DNA of 64,000 bases from an uncultured Paracoccaceae bacterium. GTDB taxonomy: Bacteria; Pseudomonadota; Alphaproteobacteria; Rhodobacterales; Rhodobacteraceae. The DNA lies in NCBI GenBank assembly GCA_937872465.1, contig CALMSR010000068.1, positions 62,001 to 126,000 of the forward strand. The letters are read 5' to 3'. Below are positions 8,276-17,495 of the stretch, one piece after another; the stretch's first letter is position 1; each line of letters starts with the position of its first letter. The position numbers and the translations under genes were made by a program. The notes beneath the pieces were generated by a model, which saw nothing but the letters and a program-made list of their open reading frames with translations, was not told the DNA's origin and searched no databases.

Positions 8276-9286
8276 ATGAAAGTCAACGGAGCCTCGGATC
8301 TGGCGCGCATGCAGGCCCTGCAGGGGCGCGCCTTCAACACCCGCGCCGCGCTCGACCTTGCCGCCAGGGAACTGACCACCGGCCAGAAGACCAGCCGCTA
8401 CGAGGCGACGGGGGGCAATCTCACGCGGCTCTTCGCGCTGGAGCGCTCGCTCGACCGCAACGCGGTCTTCTCCGAGACCATCTCCCTGACCGAGCTGCGC
8501 CTCGAGGTGATGCAGGAGAGCCTCGGGCGCATCCTCGCGCCGGCCGAAAGCCTCGCGATCGACCTTACGAGCGCGGTGGGGCAGGGCGATGTCGCCGGCG
8601 CCCTCCTGCATGCGGAGACCGCGCGCACGAGCTTCAGGGACGTGGTCGGCATCCTCAACACCCAGGTGGCGGGCCAGTCGCTCTTCGCGGGCACCGCGAC
8701 CGACAGCACTGCCCTGGCGCCGGCCGATGCGATCCTGGCCGATCTCGATGCGCTGGCCGCCGGTGCCGCGACCGCCGCGGATGCGATCACCGCCATCGAC
8801 GCCTATTTCCAGAAGCCCGGGGGCGCCTTCTATACCAACGGCTACATCGGCTCCGTCGACGACCTCTCGCCGGTCGAGATCGGCGAGGGCCAGCGCATGG
8901 ATTACGGGATGCGCGCCGATACCGACGAGCTGGTGGCCGTGCTGCGCGCGCAATCCCTCGCCGCCGTGGTCGAGGGCGGCGCCTTCGCCGGCCAGCCCGC
9001 CGAGCAGATGACGCTTCTCGGCACGGCCGGCGCCCGCCTGCTGGCCGCCAAGGAGGGCATCCTCGACCTGCGCGCCCGGGTCGGCGTCTCGCAGGAGGCC
9101 GTCGAGCGGGCGCGGGCGGAGCGCATCGGCGAGCGCGACACGCTCGACATCGCCCGCGCCAGGATCGTCGCGACCGATCCGCTCGAATCGGCCTCGAACT
9201 ACCAGACGCTGCAGGTGCAGCTCGAATCGATCTACACGGTGACCTCGCGCCTCGCGAACCTGCGCTTCACCAATTTCCTGCGCTGA
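8276..9286 (+). CDS. flgL: Flagellin-like hook-associated protein FlgL (HAP3)
   Basis: A 336-residue protein with flagellin-like N- and C-terminal helical regions: the N-terminus includes RAFNTRAALDLAARELTTGQ, and the C-terminal SNYQTLQVQLESIYTVTSRL resembles the D0 helix. It should be the second junction protein between hook and filament. Placement directly after flgK, with a 5-base gap, supports FlgL over flagellin itself, and the length fits HAP3. The family is weakly conserved in this order, so identity rests partly on operon position. The next gene, flgI, begins 7 bases after the stop. Confidence 0.85.
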   Translation: MKVNGASDLARMQALQGRAFNTRAALDLAARELTTGQKTSRYEATGGNLTRLFALERSLDRNAVFSETISLTELRLEVMQESLGRILAPAESLAIDLTSAVGQGDVAGALLHAETARTSFRDVVGILNTQVAGQSLFAGTATDSTALAPADAILADLDALAAGAATAADAITAIDAYFQKPGGAFYTNGYIGSVDDLSPVEIGEGQRMDYGMRADTDELVAVLRAQSLAAVVEGGAFAGQPAEQMTLLGTAGARLLAAKEGILDLRARVGVSQEAVERARAERIGERDTLDIARARIVATDPLESASNYQTLQVQLESIYTVTSRLANLRFTNFLR

Positions 9287-9293
9287 GGACGCA

Positions 9294-10415
9294 ATGATCC
9301 GTTCCCTCACCGGCATCCTTCTCGCGCTGCTCCTCCCGGTCCTCGGCGGCCTCGCCGATCCGGCGCTGGCATCGCCGGCCCGGATCAAGGATCTGGTCGA
9401 GGTCGACGGCGTGCGCGGCAACGACCTGCTCGGCTACGGCCTCGTGGTCGGTCTCGACAACAGCGGCGATTCCTTGCGCAACTCGCCCTTCACCGAGGAT
9501 GCCATCGTCAATCTGCTCGAGCGGCTGGGCGTGAACGTCACCGGCGAGCAGATCCGCGCGCGCAACGTGGCGGCGGTGCTGGTCACCGCGACCCTGCCGG
9601 CCTTCTCCCGCGCCGGCTCGCAGATCGACGTGACGGTCTCGGCGATCGGCGACGCACGCAGCCTTCTCGGCGGCACGCTGGTGATGACGCCGCTCAATGC
9701 CGCCGACGGCCAGATCTATGCCGTGGCCCAGGGCTCGATCATCGCCGGCGGCATCGTCGCCGAGGGCGAGGCCGCCTCCGTGACCCAGGGCGTGCCGACC
9801 TCGGGGCTGATCCCCTCCGGGGCGCGGGTCGAGCGCGAGGTCGCCTTCGACTTCACCCAGTCGCGCGACATCCGGCTCGCGCTGCGCAACCCCGATTTCA
9901 CCACCGCGGCCCGCATGGAGGCCGCGATCAACCAGAACGTCGGCGCGCGGGTCGCGCGGATGCTCGATGCCGGCACCGTGCGGCTCGATCTCGCCGCGGT
10001 CGGCATCGACACGCCGGCGCTCCTGATGGCGCAGATCGAGAACATCGAGGTCCAGACCTCCACGCGCGCGCGGGTTGTCGTCGACCAGCGTTCGGGCACG
10101 ATCATCCTCGGCTCGGACGTGCGCATCAGCCGCGTCGCGGTCACGCAGGGCTCGCTCACGCTCAGCGTCGAGGAGACGCCGCTGGTGTCCCAGCCCAATC
10201 CCTTCGCGGACGGGCGCACCGTGGTCGTTCCCCGCACGGACGCGCAGATCACCGAGGATCCGGGCAATGGCCTCGCCATCGTCGAGAATTCGGTCTCGTT
10301 GCCGCAGGTCGTGGCCGGCCTGAACGCGCTGGGGGTCTCGGCCGGCGACATGATCGACATCCTGAAATCGATCAAGGCGGCGGGCGCGCTGCACGCCGAG
10401 TTCATCGTGCAATAG
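9294..10415 (+). CDS. flgI: Flagellar P-ring protein FlgI
   Basis: A 373-residue P-ring subunit that surrounds the rod in the peptidoglycan layer. It starts with a clear Sec signal peptide (hydrophobic residues 5-25, cleavage around ALA-SPARI). ARIKDLVEVDGVRGNDLLGY followed by GLVVGLDNSGD is the highly conserved family start, and NALGVSAGDMIDILKSIKAA is the conserved end. It is the last gene of the motB-flgE-flgK-flgL-flgI run. Its 3' end overlaps the convergent ImuA-like gene by 14 bases. Confidence 0.97.
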   Translation: MIRSLTGILLALLLPVLGGLADPALASPARIKDLVEVDGVRGNDLLGYGLVVGLDNSGDSLRNSPFTEDAIVNLLERLGVNVTGEQIRARNVAAVLVTATLPAFSRAGSQIDVTVSAIGDARSLLGGTLVMTPLNAADGQIYAVAQGSIIAGGIVAEGEAASVTQGVPTSGLIPSGARVEREVAFDFTQSRDIRLALRNPDFTTAARMEAAINQNVGARVARMLDAGTVRLDLAAVGIDTPALLMAQIENIEVQTSTRARVVVDQRSGTIILGSDVRISRVAVTQGSLTLSVEETPLVSQPNPFADGRTVVVPRTDAQITEDPGNGLAIVENSVSLPQVVAGLNALGVSAGDMIDILKSIKAAGALHAEFIVQ

Positions 10416-11016
10416 GCCCGGCGGCCGGGGCGGCGGTCAGGCGTATTTCTCCAGCCTCGACGGTCATCTGCCAGCGTGCCTGCGGCGCCATGCGGTCGCG
10501 GGAGCGGGTCAGGATCCAGCTTGCCACGCCGTTCCTTGCCCAGCCCGGCGAGGGGGCGATGTGCCAGCGGGTCTCCACGCCCGCAGCACCACCGGGGTCG
10601 GGGGTGAGCAGGAGCGCGAGCGGGGCGGTGCCGCGGTCCGCGCCCGCCTCGGCGGCAAGATGCAGCCGGCGCACGGCGGTGAGATCCGGCGGGGCGGGGA
10701 GGTCGACCGCAACCAGCGGAACCACGCCGCTGCGCAGCGCCTCCTCGGCGGCGGCGAGCAATTCGGGGGCGGTGCGGGCCGTCCCGAAGATCAGCCTCCC
10801 GGGATCGAGATACGGCAGCACCCCGTCCCCGTTGAGCTTCTCGGAGTACCACCCCGGCTGGAGCCAGAGGATCGGCCCGCGCGCCGCCCCTCCCGCCAGC
10901 AGCGCGAAGAGCACGCGCGCCGGGCCCGTCGCCTCATGCGCCCGGGCCCGCGCGAGCGCGAGCCCGGGGGCGAGGCGGAGCGCGTCGGGGGCGGGGGCGT
11001 GACGGGTCTGGAGCAT
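10402..11016 (-). CDS. ImuA/RecA-like protein without a canonical Walker A motif
   Basis: A 204-residue protein resembling the stand-alone ImuA-like (SulA/RecA-related) proteins of Rhodobacterales. Recognisable parts are RAHEATGPARVLFALLAGG (where RecA-type proteins have the P-loop), ILWLQPGWYSEKLNGDGVLP, and the conserved RRLHLAAEAGADRGTAPLAL. The P-loop lacks the GKT/S core, so nucleotide binding is doubtful. True ImuA works with ImuB and DnaE2 in mutagenic repair; neither partner is nearby. I chose the ATG at 11016 because sequence before it has no family resemblance. Function is inferred from weak recognition only. Confidence 0.6.
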   Translation of the reverse strand: MLQTRHAPAPDALRLAPGLALARARAHEATGPARVLFALLAGGAARGPILWLQPGWYSEKLNGDGVLPYLDPGRLIFGTARTAPELLAAAEEALRSGVVPLVAVDLPAPPDLTAVRRLHLAAEAGADRGTAPLALLLTPDPGGAAGVETRWHIAPSPGWARNGVASWILTRSRDRMAPQARWQMTVEAGEIRLTAAPAAGPIAR

Positions 11017-11161
11017 GGCGGCCGCTGAATGTTCTTGGGATGTTCTCACGATGCCCGGCGGCTGGCAAGAGCCTGCGGCGGGAGCGTCCGCATGTACGAT
11101 CCCGCTGGCGTGAGCCGGCGGTTCAGGCCATCCTGCGGACGAGGATCGGAGGCCTTGCGGC

Positions 11162-11692
11162 ATGGCGAAGTTCGTCTTCGGAATGAACCTGTCCCTGGAC
11201 GGCTATGTCGACCATCAGGCCTTCGCGCCCGATCCCGCGCTCTTCCGTCACTGGACGGAGCAGGTGCGCGGCCTGACCGGCAGTCTCTACGGACGCCGCC
11301 TCTACGAGATCATGCGCTACTGGGACGTGGACGATCCGGGATGGACCGAGGCGGAACGCGACTTCGCGACGGCCTGGCGGCGCCAGCCGAAATGGGTCGT
11401 GTCGCGCTCCCTGACCTCGGTCGGGCCCAATGCCACGCTCGTCGGAGAGGACGTCGAGGCGGCGGTCCGCGGGCTGAAGACCCGGCTCGCGGGGGAGATC
11501 GACGTCGGCGGGCCGGACCTGGCGCGAAGCCTGTCCGACCTCGGTCTCGTCGACGAATACCGGCTCTATTTCCACCCGGTCGTGCTGGGCGGCGGCACGC
11601 CGTTCTTCGCCGGCCCCCGGCCGCCCCTCCGCCTCGTGGCCAGCGAGCCGTACGGTGCGGACGTGATCAGGCTGACATACGTTCCTGCCTGA
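11162..11692 (+). CDS. Dihydrofolate reductase/RibD C-terminal-like protein
   Basis: A 176-residue single-domain protein of the DHFR/RibD reductase fold. The start MAKFVFGMNLSLDGYVD, the central GRRLYEIMRYW, and the end VDEYRLYFHPVVLGGGTPFF are typical of this widespread small family. They bind NADPH, but the substrate is usually unknown and few are true folate enzymes. It is monocistronic, divergent from the ImuA-like gene with 145 bases between them. Nothing in the context narrows its role. Confidence 0.85.
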   Translation: MAKFVFGMNLSLDGYVDHQAFAPDPALFRHWTEQVRGLTGSLYGRRLYEIMRYWDVDDPGWTEAERDFATAWRRQPKWVVSRSLTSVGPNATLVGEDVEAAVRGLKTRLAGEIDVGGPDLARSLSDLGLVDEYRLYFHPVVLGGGTPFFAGPRPPLRLVASEPYGADVIRLTYVPA

Positions 11693-11796
11693 TCACGGGG
11701 GCACGCAGGCGTCGCTACCGAACCGCGATTCTGCTCCTGCCGCACCCCGCCACCCGGAACGCCGGCAAGAAGGGCCCTTGGCAAGCGGCAATCGGC

Positions 11797-13413
11797 CTAT
11801 TCCGCCGCGACCTCCATCCCGAAGGCGGCGTCCATCAGCGTGCGGGTGTAGTCGGTCTGCGGGGCGTCGAAGACCGCGTCGCCGTCGCCGGCCTCGACCA
11901 CGTCGCCGTTCTGCATGACCATGACCTTGTGCGCCAGCGCCCGCACCACGCGCAGGTCGTGGCTGATGAAGACATAGGCCAGCCCGTATTTCGCCTGGAG
12001 CCGGCGCAGCAGGTCCACGATCTGCACCTGCACCGTCATGTCGAGGGCGGAGGTGGGCTCGTCGAGAACCACGAGCTTGGGTTGCAGGATCATGGCGCGG
12101 GCGATGGCGATGCGCTGACGCTGGCCGCCGGAGAATTCGTGCGGGTAGCGGTCGCGCGTCTCCGGGTCGAGGCCGACCTCGCGCAGGATCGCGGTGACGC
12201 GCGCGGTGTCGTCGCCGGCGAGCCGGTGCACCCCGAGGCCCTCGGCGACGATCTGCTCGATGGACATGCGGGGCGAGAGCGAGCCGAAGGGGTCCTGGAA
12301 GACCATCTGCATGTCCCGGCGCAGGTCGCGCAGGTTGCGGTTCGGCAGGCCCTGGATGTCCCTCCCGAGGAAGACGATGCGGCCCTCCGACGAGATCAGC
12401 CGCATGATGGCGAGCGCGAGCGTCGTCTTGCCCGAGCCGCTCTCGCCGACGATGCCGAGCGTCTCGCCCTCGCGGATGGCGAGGCTCGCCCCGTTGACCG
12501 CCTTGATATGGCCGATTGTGCGGCGCATCAGGCCGCGGCGGATCGGGAACCAGACGCGCAGGGCCTCGGTCTCGACCACCGTCTCGGCGCCGCTGGCGAC
12601 CGGCTCGGGGCGGCCCGAGGGTTCGGCGGCGAGCAGCATCCTTGTATAGGGGTGCTGCGGCGCGGCGAAGATCCGCGCGGTGGGGCCGGTCTCCACGATC
12701 TCGCCGTCCTTCATCACCGCCACCCGGTCGGCGATGCGGCGCACGATGCCGAGATTATGGGTGATGAAGAGCATGCCCATGCCCTCGGCGCGCTGGATCT
12801 CGGCCAGGAGTTCGAGGATCTGCGCCTGGATGGTGACGTCGAGCGCGGTGGTGGGCTCGTCGGCGATCAGGATGTCGGGGCCGTTGGCGAGCGCCATGGC
12901 GATCATCACCCGCTGGCGCTGGCCGCCGGAGAGCATGTGCGGGTAGTCGCGCAGCCGGCTCTCCGGGTCGCGGATCCCGACCTGGTCGAGCAGCTCGACG
13001 ATGCGCGCGGCGGCGGGTGCGCCGGTGAGGCCCTGGTGCAGCGCGAGGCTCTCGCCGATCTGCCGCTCGATGGTGTGGAGCGGGTTGAGCGAGGTCATCG
13101 GCTCCTGGAAGATGAAGCTGATGTCGTTGCCGCGCACGTCGCGCAGGGTCCGCGCATCGGCGCCGGTCATCTCGCGGTCGCGGTAGCGCACCGATCCGGT
13201 GACGTCGGCATTGTCGGGCAGGAGGCGCACCGTGGAGAGCGCGGTGACCGACTTGCCCGAGCCGCTCTCGCCCACCAGCGCCAGCGTCTCGCCGGCGCGC
13301 AGATCGAAGCTGACCCCGCGCACGGCGCGGGTCTCGCGGCCGCGCTGCACGAAGGTGACCGAGAGGTCGCGGACCGTCAGGATCGGCGCGCCCGGTGCCG
13401 CCCCCTTGCTCAT
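11797..13413 (-). CDS. yejF: Peptide ABC transporter, dual ATP-binding protein YejF
   Basis: A 538-residue protein with two ABC ATPase domains in one chain. The first has Walker A GESGSGKS at 48-55, signature LSGGQRQR and ILIADEPTTALD. The second has Walker A GESGSGKTT, signature FSGGQRQR and VVLDEPTSALD. Each is followed by the oligopeptide-transporter C-terminal motif (HPYTRMLLAAEP; TDYTRTLMDA). It powers the YejABEF importer, taken up in other bacteria for microcin C-type and general peptides. Its ATG overlaps the yejE stop by 4 bases. The frame continues open upstream, but only as antisense of yejE, so 13413 is the real start. Confidence 0.93.
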   Translation of the reverse strand: MSKGAAPGAPILTVRDLSVTFVQRGRETRAVRGVSFDLRAGETLALVGESGSGKSVTALSTVRLLPDNADVTGSVRYRDREMTGADARTLRDVRGNDISFIFQEPMTSLNPLHTIERQIGESLALHQGLTGAPAAARIVELLDQVGIRDPESRLRDYPHMLSGGQRQRVMIAMALANGPDILIADEPTTALDVTIQAQILELLAEIQRAEGMGMLFITHNLGIVRRIADRVAVMKDGEIVETGPTARIFAAPQHPYTRMLLAAEPSGRPEPVASGAETVVETEALRVWFPIRRGLMRRTIGHIKAVNGASLAIREGETLGIVGESGSGKTTLALAIMRLISSEGRIVFLGRDIQGLPNRNLRDLRRDMQMVFQDPFGSLSPRMSIEQIVAEGLGVHRLAGDDTARVTAILREVGLDPETRDRYPHEFSGGQRQRIAIARAMILQPKLVVLDEPTSALDMTVQVQIVDLLRRLQAKYGLAYVFISHDLRVVRALAHKVMVMQNGDVVEAGDGDAVFDAPQTDYTRTLMDAAFGMEVAAE

Positions 13414-14516
13414 CGGAAGGTCTTTCGCGGGTCGAAGGCGTCGCGGACGCCCTCGAAGATGAAGACGAGCAGCGAGAGCATGACCGCGAAGGCGAAGAAG
13501 GCGGTCAGCCCCAGCCAGGGCTTGGTGACGTTGTTCTTGCCCTGGAGCGCCAGCTCGCCCAGCGAGGGATAGGAGGGCGGCAGGCCGAGGCCGAGGAAGT
13601 CGAGCGCGGCCAGCCCGCCGATGGCGCCGGTGATGATGAAGGGCAGGAGCGTCAGCGTGGCGACCATGGCGTTCGGCAGCAGGTGGCGGAACATGATGGT
13701 GGTGTCGTTCACCCCGAGCGCGCGGGCGGCGCGCACGTATTCGAAGTTGCGCGCGCGCAGGAATTCCGCGCGCACCACGCCCACGAGCGAGGTCCAGGAG
13801 AAGAGCGCGATCAGCAGCGTGAGCAGGGTGAAGTTCATCACGAAGATCGCCGAGAGGATGATGATGATGTAGAGCGAGGGGATGTTCTGCCAGATCTCGA
13901 CGATGCGCTGGAAGAAGAGGTCGACCCAGCCGCCGAAATAGCCCTGGGCGGCGCCGGCGAGGATGCCGATCACCGAGGAGAAGGCGGCCACCACCAGCGC
14001 GAAGAGCACCGAGATGCGGAAGCCGTAGATGACGCGGGCCAGCACGTCGCGGGTCTGGTCGTCGGTGCCGAGCCAATGCGCGCGGTCGGGCGGCGAGGGC
14101 GCGCGCACCACGTCGTAGTTGATGGTGTCGAAGGCATAGGGCACCGGCGGCCAGAGCATCCAGCCGCGCTCGATGGGCTCGCCGTCCACCATGCCCGAGG
14201 CGGCTTGCTCGTAGATGCCGAGCGGATCGTCGAGGCAGGCCTCGAGCCCGCCGGTCCGGATCAGGCAGCGCACTTCCGGCGAAGGGTATTCGGCCTCCGT
14301 CGCGAATTCGCCGCCGAAATCCCGTTCGGAATAGAAGTGGAAGATCGGCATCTTCAGCTCGCCGCGGAACCACACGAGGATCGGCTTGTCGTTGGCGACG
14401 AATTCGGCGCAGAGCGTCACGAGAAAGAGCGCGAGAAAGAGCCACAGCGACCAGAAGGCGCGGCGGTTGGACCGGAAATTCGCGATCCGGCGGCGCTGCA
14501 GCGCGTTCAGGCGCAA
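13410..14516 (-). CDS. yejE: Peptide ABC transporter permease YejE
   Basis: A 368-residue inner-membrane permease. One helix lies near residues 20-40, followed by a long periplasmic loop typical of YejE with the motif HWLGTDDQTRDVLARVIYG. Five further helices and the EAA-loop signature (YVRAARALGVNDTTIMFRHL, then LPN) contact the ATPase. With YejB it forms the channel of the peptide importer. It lies two bases downstream of yejB and overlaps yejF by four, so the whole set is one operon. Its length is a little above the E. coli protein (about 340). Confidence 0.93.
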   Translation of the reverse strand: MRLNALQRRRIANFRSNRRAFWSLWLFLALFLVTLCAEFVANDKPILVWFRGELKMPIFHFYSERDFGGEFATEAEYPSPEVRCLIRTGGLEACLDDPLGIYEQAASGMVDGEPIERGWMLWPPVPYAFDTINYDVVRAPSPPDRAHWLGTDDQTRDVLARVIYGFRISVLFALVVAAFSSVIGILAGAAQGYFGGWVDLFFQRIVEIWQNIPSLYIIIILSAIFVMNFTLLTLLIALFSWTSLVGVVRAEFLRARNFEYVRAARALGVNDTTIMFRHLLPNAMVATLTLLPFIITGAIGGLAALDFLGLGLPPSYPSLGELALQGKNNVTKPWLGLTAFFAFAVMLSLLVFIFEGVRDAFDPRKTFR

Positions 14517-14518
14517 GC

Positions 14519-15610
14519 TCAGGCCTCCCGCTTCTCGAAGTCGATGCGCGGATCGACCCAGACATAGGTCATGTCCGAGATGATGCCGATCAGGAGGCCG
14601 AGCAGGCCGAAGACATAGAGCGTGCCGAAGACCACCGGATAGTCGCGCTGGATCGCCGCTTCGTAGCCGAGCCGCCCGAGGCCGTCGAGCGAGAAGACCG
14701 TCTCGATGATGAGCGAGCCGGAGAAGAAGACCGAGATGAAGAGGCCCGGAAAGCCCGCGATGACGATGAGCATCGCGTTGCGGAAGACATGGCCGATCAG
14801 CACCCTCCGCTCCGAGAGCCCCTTGGCGCGGGCGGTGACGACATATTGCTTCTTAATCTCCTCGAGGAAGGAATTCTTGGTCAAGAGCGTGAGCGTGGCG
14901 AAGGAGCCGATGGTCAGCGCCGTGACCGGCAGGACGATGTGCCAGAGATAGTCGAGGACCTTCGCCCCGAGGCTGAGGCTCTCCCAATTGTCCGAGGTCA
15001 GGCCGCGCAGCGGGAAGATCTGGAAATAGCTGCCGCCGGCGAAGAGCACGATCAAGAGGATCGCGAATAGGAAGCTCGGGATCGAATAGGCGACGATGAT
15101 CAGCCCCGAGGTCCAGGTGTCGAAGGGCATGCCGTCGCGCACCGCCTTGCGGATCCCCAGCGGGATCGAGATCGTATAGGCGAGCAGCGTCGACCAGAGC
15201 CCGAGCGAGATCGAGACCGGCATCTTCTCCAGCACCAGATCGACCACCGAGATCGAGCGGAAATAGCTCTCGCCGAAATCGAAGCGCATGTAGTTCCAGA
15301 GCATCAGGAAGAAGCGCTCGAGCGGCGGCTTGTCGAAGCCGAACTGCTTCTCCAGGTCGGCGATGAAGTCGGGCGGCAGGCCCTGGGCGCCACGGTATTC
15401 CGAGCTGCCGCCGGTCGCGGGGGCGCCGCCCCCGCCGCCACCCCCGCCGGCGATGCGGTCGAAGACGCCGCCGGATTCGCCCTGGATCTCGGCGATGATC
15501 TGCTCGACCGGCCCGCCGGGCATGAACTGGACCAGCACGAAGTTGATCACCAGGATGCCGAACAGGGTCGGGAGGATCAGGAGCAGGCGGCGCAGGACAT
15601 AGGCGCCCAT
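14519..15610 (-). CDS. yejB: Peptide ABC transporter permease YejB
   Basis: A 363-residue inner-membrane permease. The N-terminal helix (RRLLLILPTLFGILVINFVL) and FMPGGPVEQ are the classical start of the DppB/OppB/YejB family. Further helices and the EAA loop (VVTARAKGLSERRVLIGHVFRNAM) follow. The first periplasmic loop carries an unbroken run of eight glycines near residue 65, encoded by a C/G-rich tract at about 15420-15450. It starts one base after the yejA stop. The ATG at 15610 matches the family start better than an upstream ATG at 15634. Confidence 0.93.
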   Translation of the reverse strand: MGAYVLRRLLLILPTLFGILVINFVLVQFMPGGPVEQIIAEIQGESGGVFDRIAGGGGGGGGAPATGGSSEYRGAQGLPPDFIADLEKQFGFDKPPLERFFLMLWNYMRFDFGESYFRSISVVDLVLEKMPVSISLGLWSTLLAYTISIPLGIRKAVRDGMPFDTWTSGLIIVAYSIPSFLFAILLIVLFAGGSYFQIFPLRGLTSDNWESLSLGAKVLDYLWHIVLPVTALTIGSFATLTLLTKNSFLEEIKKQYVVTARAKGLSERRVLIGHVFRNAMLIVIAGFPGLFISVFFSGSLIIETVFSLDGLGRLGYEAAIQRDYPVVFGTLYVFGLLGLLIGIISDMTYVWVDPRIDFEKREA

Positions 15611-15611
15611 G

Positions 15612-17495
15612 TCAGCGGATCGCCCCCGATGCACGCAGCTCGCCGTAGCGCGCCTGATCCGCCCACCAGATGCCGGGCATGCCGATGCTGTATTCGGGCA
15701 GGGTCTCCGGCTCGCGGTAATAGTCGTAATAGGCGATCCAGCTGTCGGGCCGCACCCAGTAGGGGACGCGGATGCGCATCGCCCGCAGGACCCGGTCGAG
15801 CGCGCTCACCCGCACTCTCAGCTCCTCCAGCGTTTCGGCGCGCACGATCATGTCGATGAGCTTGTCGACGCCGGCATTGGACACGCCCGAGACCGCCAGC
15901 CCGCCGCCCACATTGGCGTATTCCGAGCCGAAGGCGTCGCGCAGCTCGATCCCGGGCAGCTCGCTCATGGGGATGAAGACATGCATGGCGTCGAAATCGA
16001 ATGTCTCGGCGCGCTCGCGCCACTGGGCGCTGTCGACGAAGCGCAGCCGGGCGTCGATGCCGATCCCCTGGAGCTCCTTGGCGAAGGGCGAGAGATACTG
16101 CTCGGCGTCGGGGCTCGCATACATCATCTCGAAGGTGAACTGCTGCCCGTCCGGGCCGACCAGCCGGCCGTTCTCGAGGGTATATCCCGCCTCGTTGAAG
16201 AGCTGGATCGCGCGGCGCTGGCGCTGGCGCTGGCTCGATCCCTCGCCGGCATAGGGCGTCGCGGCGGGGTCGTTCAGGATGTCGCCGATGCCCTCGGGCA
16301 GATCGCCGAGCACCGCTTCGAGCACCGCGCGCTCCTCCGCCGAGGGCGGGCCCTCGGCCGCCATGTCGCTGCGTTCCCAGAAGCTCGCCACGCGCTCCTC
16401 GACGCCGTGGAACAGGCGGCTGTTGAAGAACTCGAAGTTGAACATGGTCTCGATCGCCTCGCGGACGCGGATGTCCTGGAACTTGTCGCGCCGGAGGTTG
16501 AAATAGAGCCCGCCCGCGTTCGGGACGGTATGGGCCGGGATCTCCTGGAGCACCACGTCGCCCCTGCGCCGCGCCGGGAAGTCGTAGCCGTTGAGCCAGC
16601 GTTCGGCATTGACCTCGCCGCGGAAGGTGTAGGCCCCGGCCTTGAACGCCTCGAAGGCGCTGCCCTGATCGGTGTAGTAGTCGATGCGGATGCGATCGAC
16701 GTTGTTCTGGCCGACGTTCACCGGCAGGTCCTTGGCCCAGTAATCCTCGTCGCGCGCATAGACGACCGAGCGCCCGGCATCGGCGCTCTCGACCTGGTAG
16801 GCGCTGGATCCGAGCGGCGGATCCATGGAGCTCTTCGAGAAGTCGCGGTCCTCGAAATAGGCCTTGGAGAAGATGCCCATGCCGGCGACGAGCGGCACCA
16901 GGTCGCGGGGCGAGGCGCCCTCGGCGAAGGTGAACTTGACCTCGTGCGGCCCAAGGGCCTCGACCTTCTCGATCTCGCCGAAATAGGCGCGGTAGCGGAA
17001 CTGGCCCTTGTTCTGCATCGCGTCCAGGGTGAAGACCACGTCCTCGGCGGTGATCGGGCTGCCGTCGGAGAACCGCGCCTCGGGGCGCATCTTGAAGCTG
17101 ACCCAGTGCTTGTCCGGCGGATAGGTCACGCTCTCGGCGACGAGGCCGTAATATTCGCCGAGCGTGTCGTCGGGGCTGACCATGAGGCTGTCGAAGACCC
17201 CCCAGGCGCCTTCGGCGGCATCGCCCTTCTCGGTGAAGGGGGTGAGCGAATCGTAGCTGCCCAGCGTCCAGGTATGGTGGATGCCGCCCTTCGGCGCGTC
17301 CGGATTGACATAAGCGAAATGCTCGAATCCCTCGGGATAGGTGAGCTCGCCGAAGATCGCGATGCCGTGGCTGGTGATGACCTCCTCCTCGGAGGCCGCC
17401 TGTCCGGCCGTCGCCAGCAGGAGCGAGCCGGCGAGAAGCGCCGCGGCATGGCGCCGCAGGGGGTGCAAGCGGGCGGGGGGGGCGAGAGCTGTCAT
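15612..17495 (-). CDS. yejA: Peptide ABC transporter substrate-binding protein YejA
   Basis: A 627-residue periplasmic binding protein (SBP family 5, DppA/OppA/YejA type). The signal peptide spans about residues 1-34 (LLAGSLLLATAGQAAS). GIAIFGELTYPEGFEHFAYVN is characteristic of YejA, as are the long central domain and the C-terminal YSIGMPGIWW segment. It captures peptides for YejBEF. It is the first transporter gene transcribed and overlaps the reductase gene upstream by four bases. The specific peptide cannot be deduced. Confidence 0.93.
   Translation of the reverse strand: MTALAPPARLHPLRRHAAALLAGSLLLATAGQAASEEEVITSHGIAIFGELTYPEGFEHFAYVNPDAPKGGIHHTWTLGSYDSLTPFTEKGDAAEGAWGVFDSLMVSPDDTLGEYYGLVAESVTYPPDKHWVSFKMRPEARFSDGSPITAEDVVFTLDAMQNKGQFRYRAYFGEIEKVEALGPHEVKFTFAEGASPRDLVPLVAGMGIFSKAYFEDRDFSKSSMDPPLGSSAYQVESADAGRSVVYARDEDYWAKDLPVNVGQNNVDRIRIDYYTDQGSAFEAFKAGAYTFRGEVNAERWLNGYDFPARRRGDVVLQEIPAHTVPNAGGLYFNLRRDKFQDIRVREAIETMFNFEFFNSRLFHGVEERVASFWERSDMAAEGPPSAEERAVLEAVLGDLPEGIGDILNDPAATPYAGEGSSQRQRQRRAIQLFNEAGYTLENGRLVGPDGQQFTFEMMYASPDAEQYLSPFAKELQGIGIDARLRFVDSAQWRERAETFDFDAMHVFIPMSELPGIELRDAFGSEYANVGGGLAVSGVSNAGVDKLIDMIVRAETLEELRVRVSALDRVLRAMRIRVPYWVRPDSWIAYYDYYREPETLPEYSIGMPGIWWADQARYGELRASGAIR

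Noticed and set aside
11029..13572. An 847-codon plus-strand frame across the DHFR-like gene and yejF
   Set aside because: It has a low-complexity composition and crosses real genes on both strands. The DHFR-like and YejF proteins explain this DNA.
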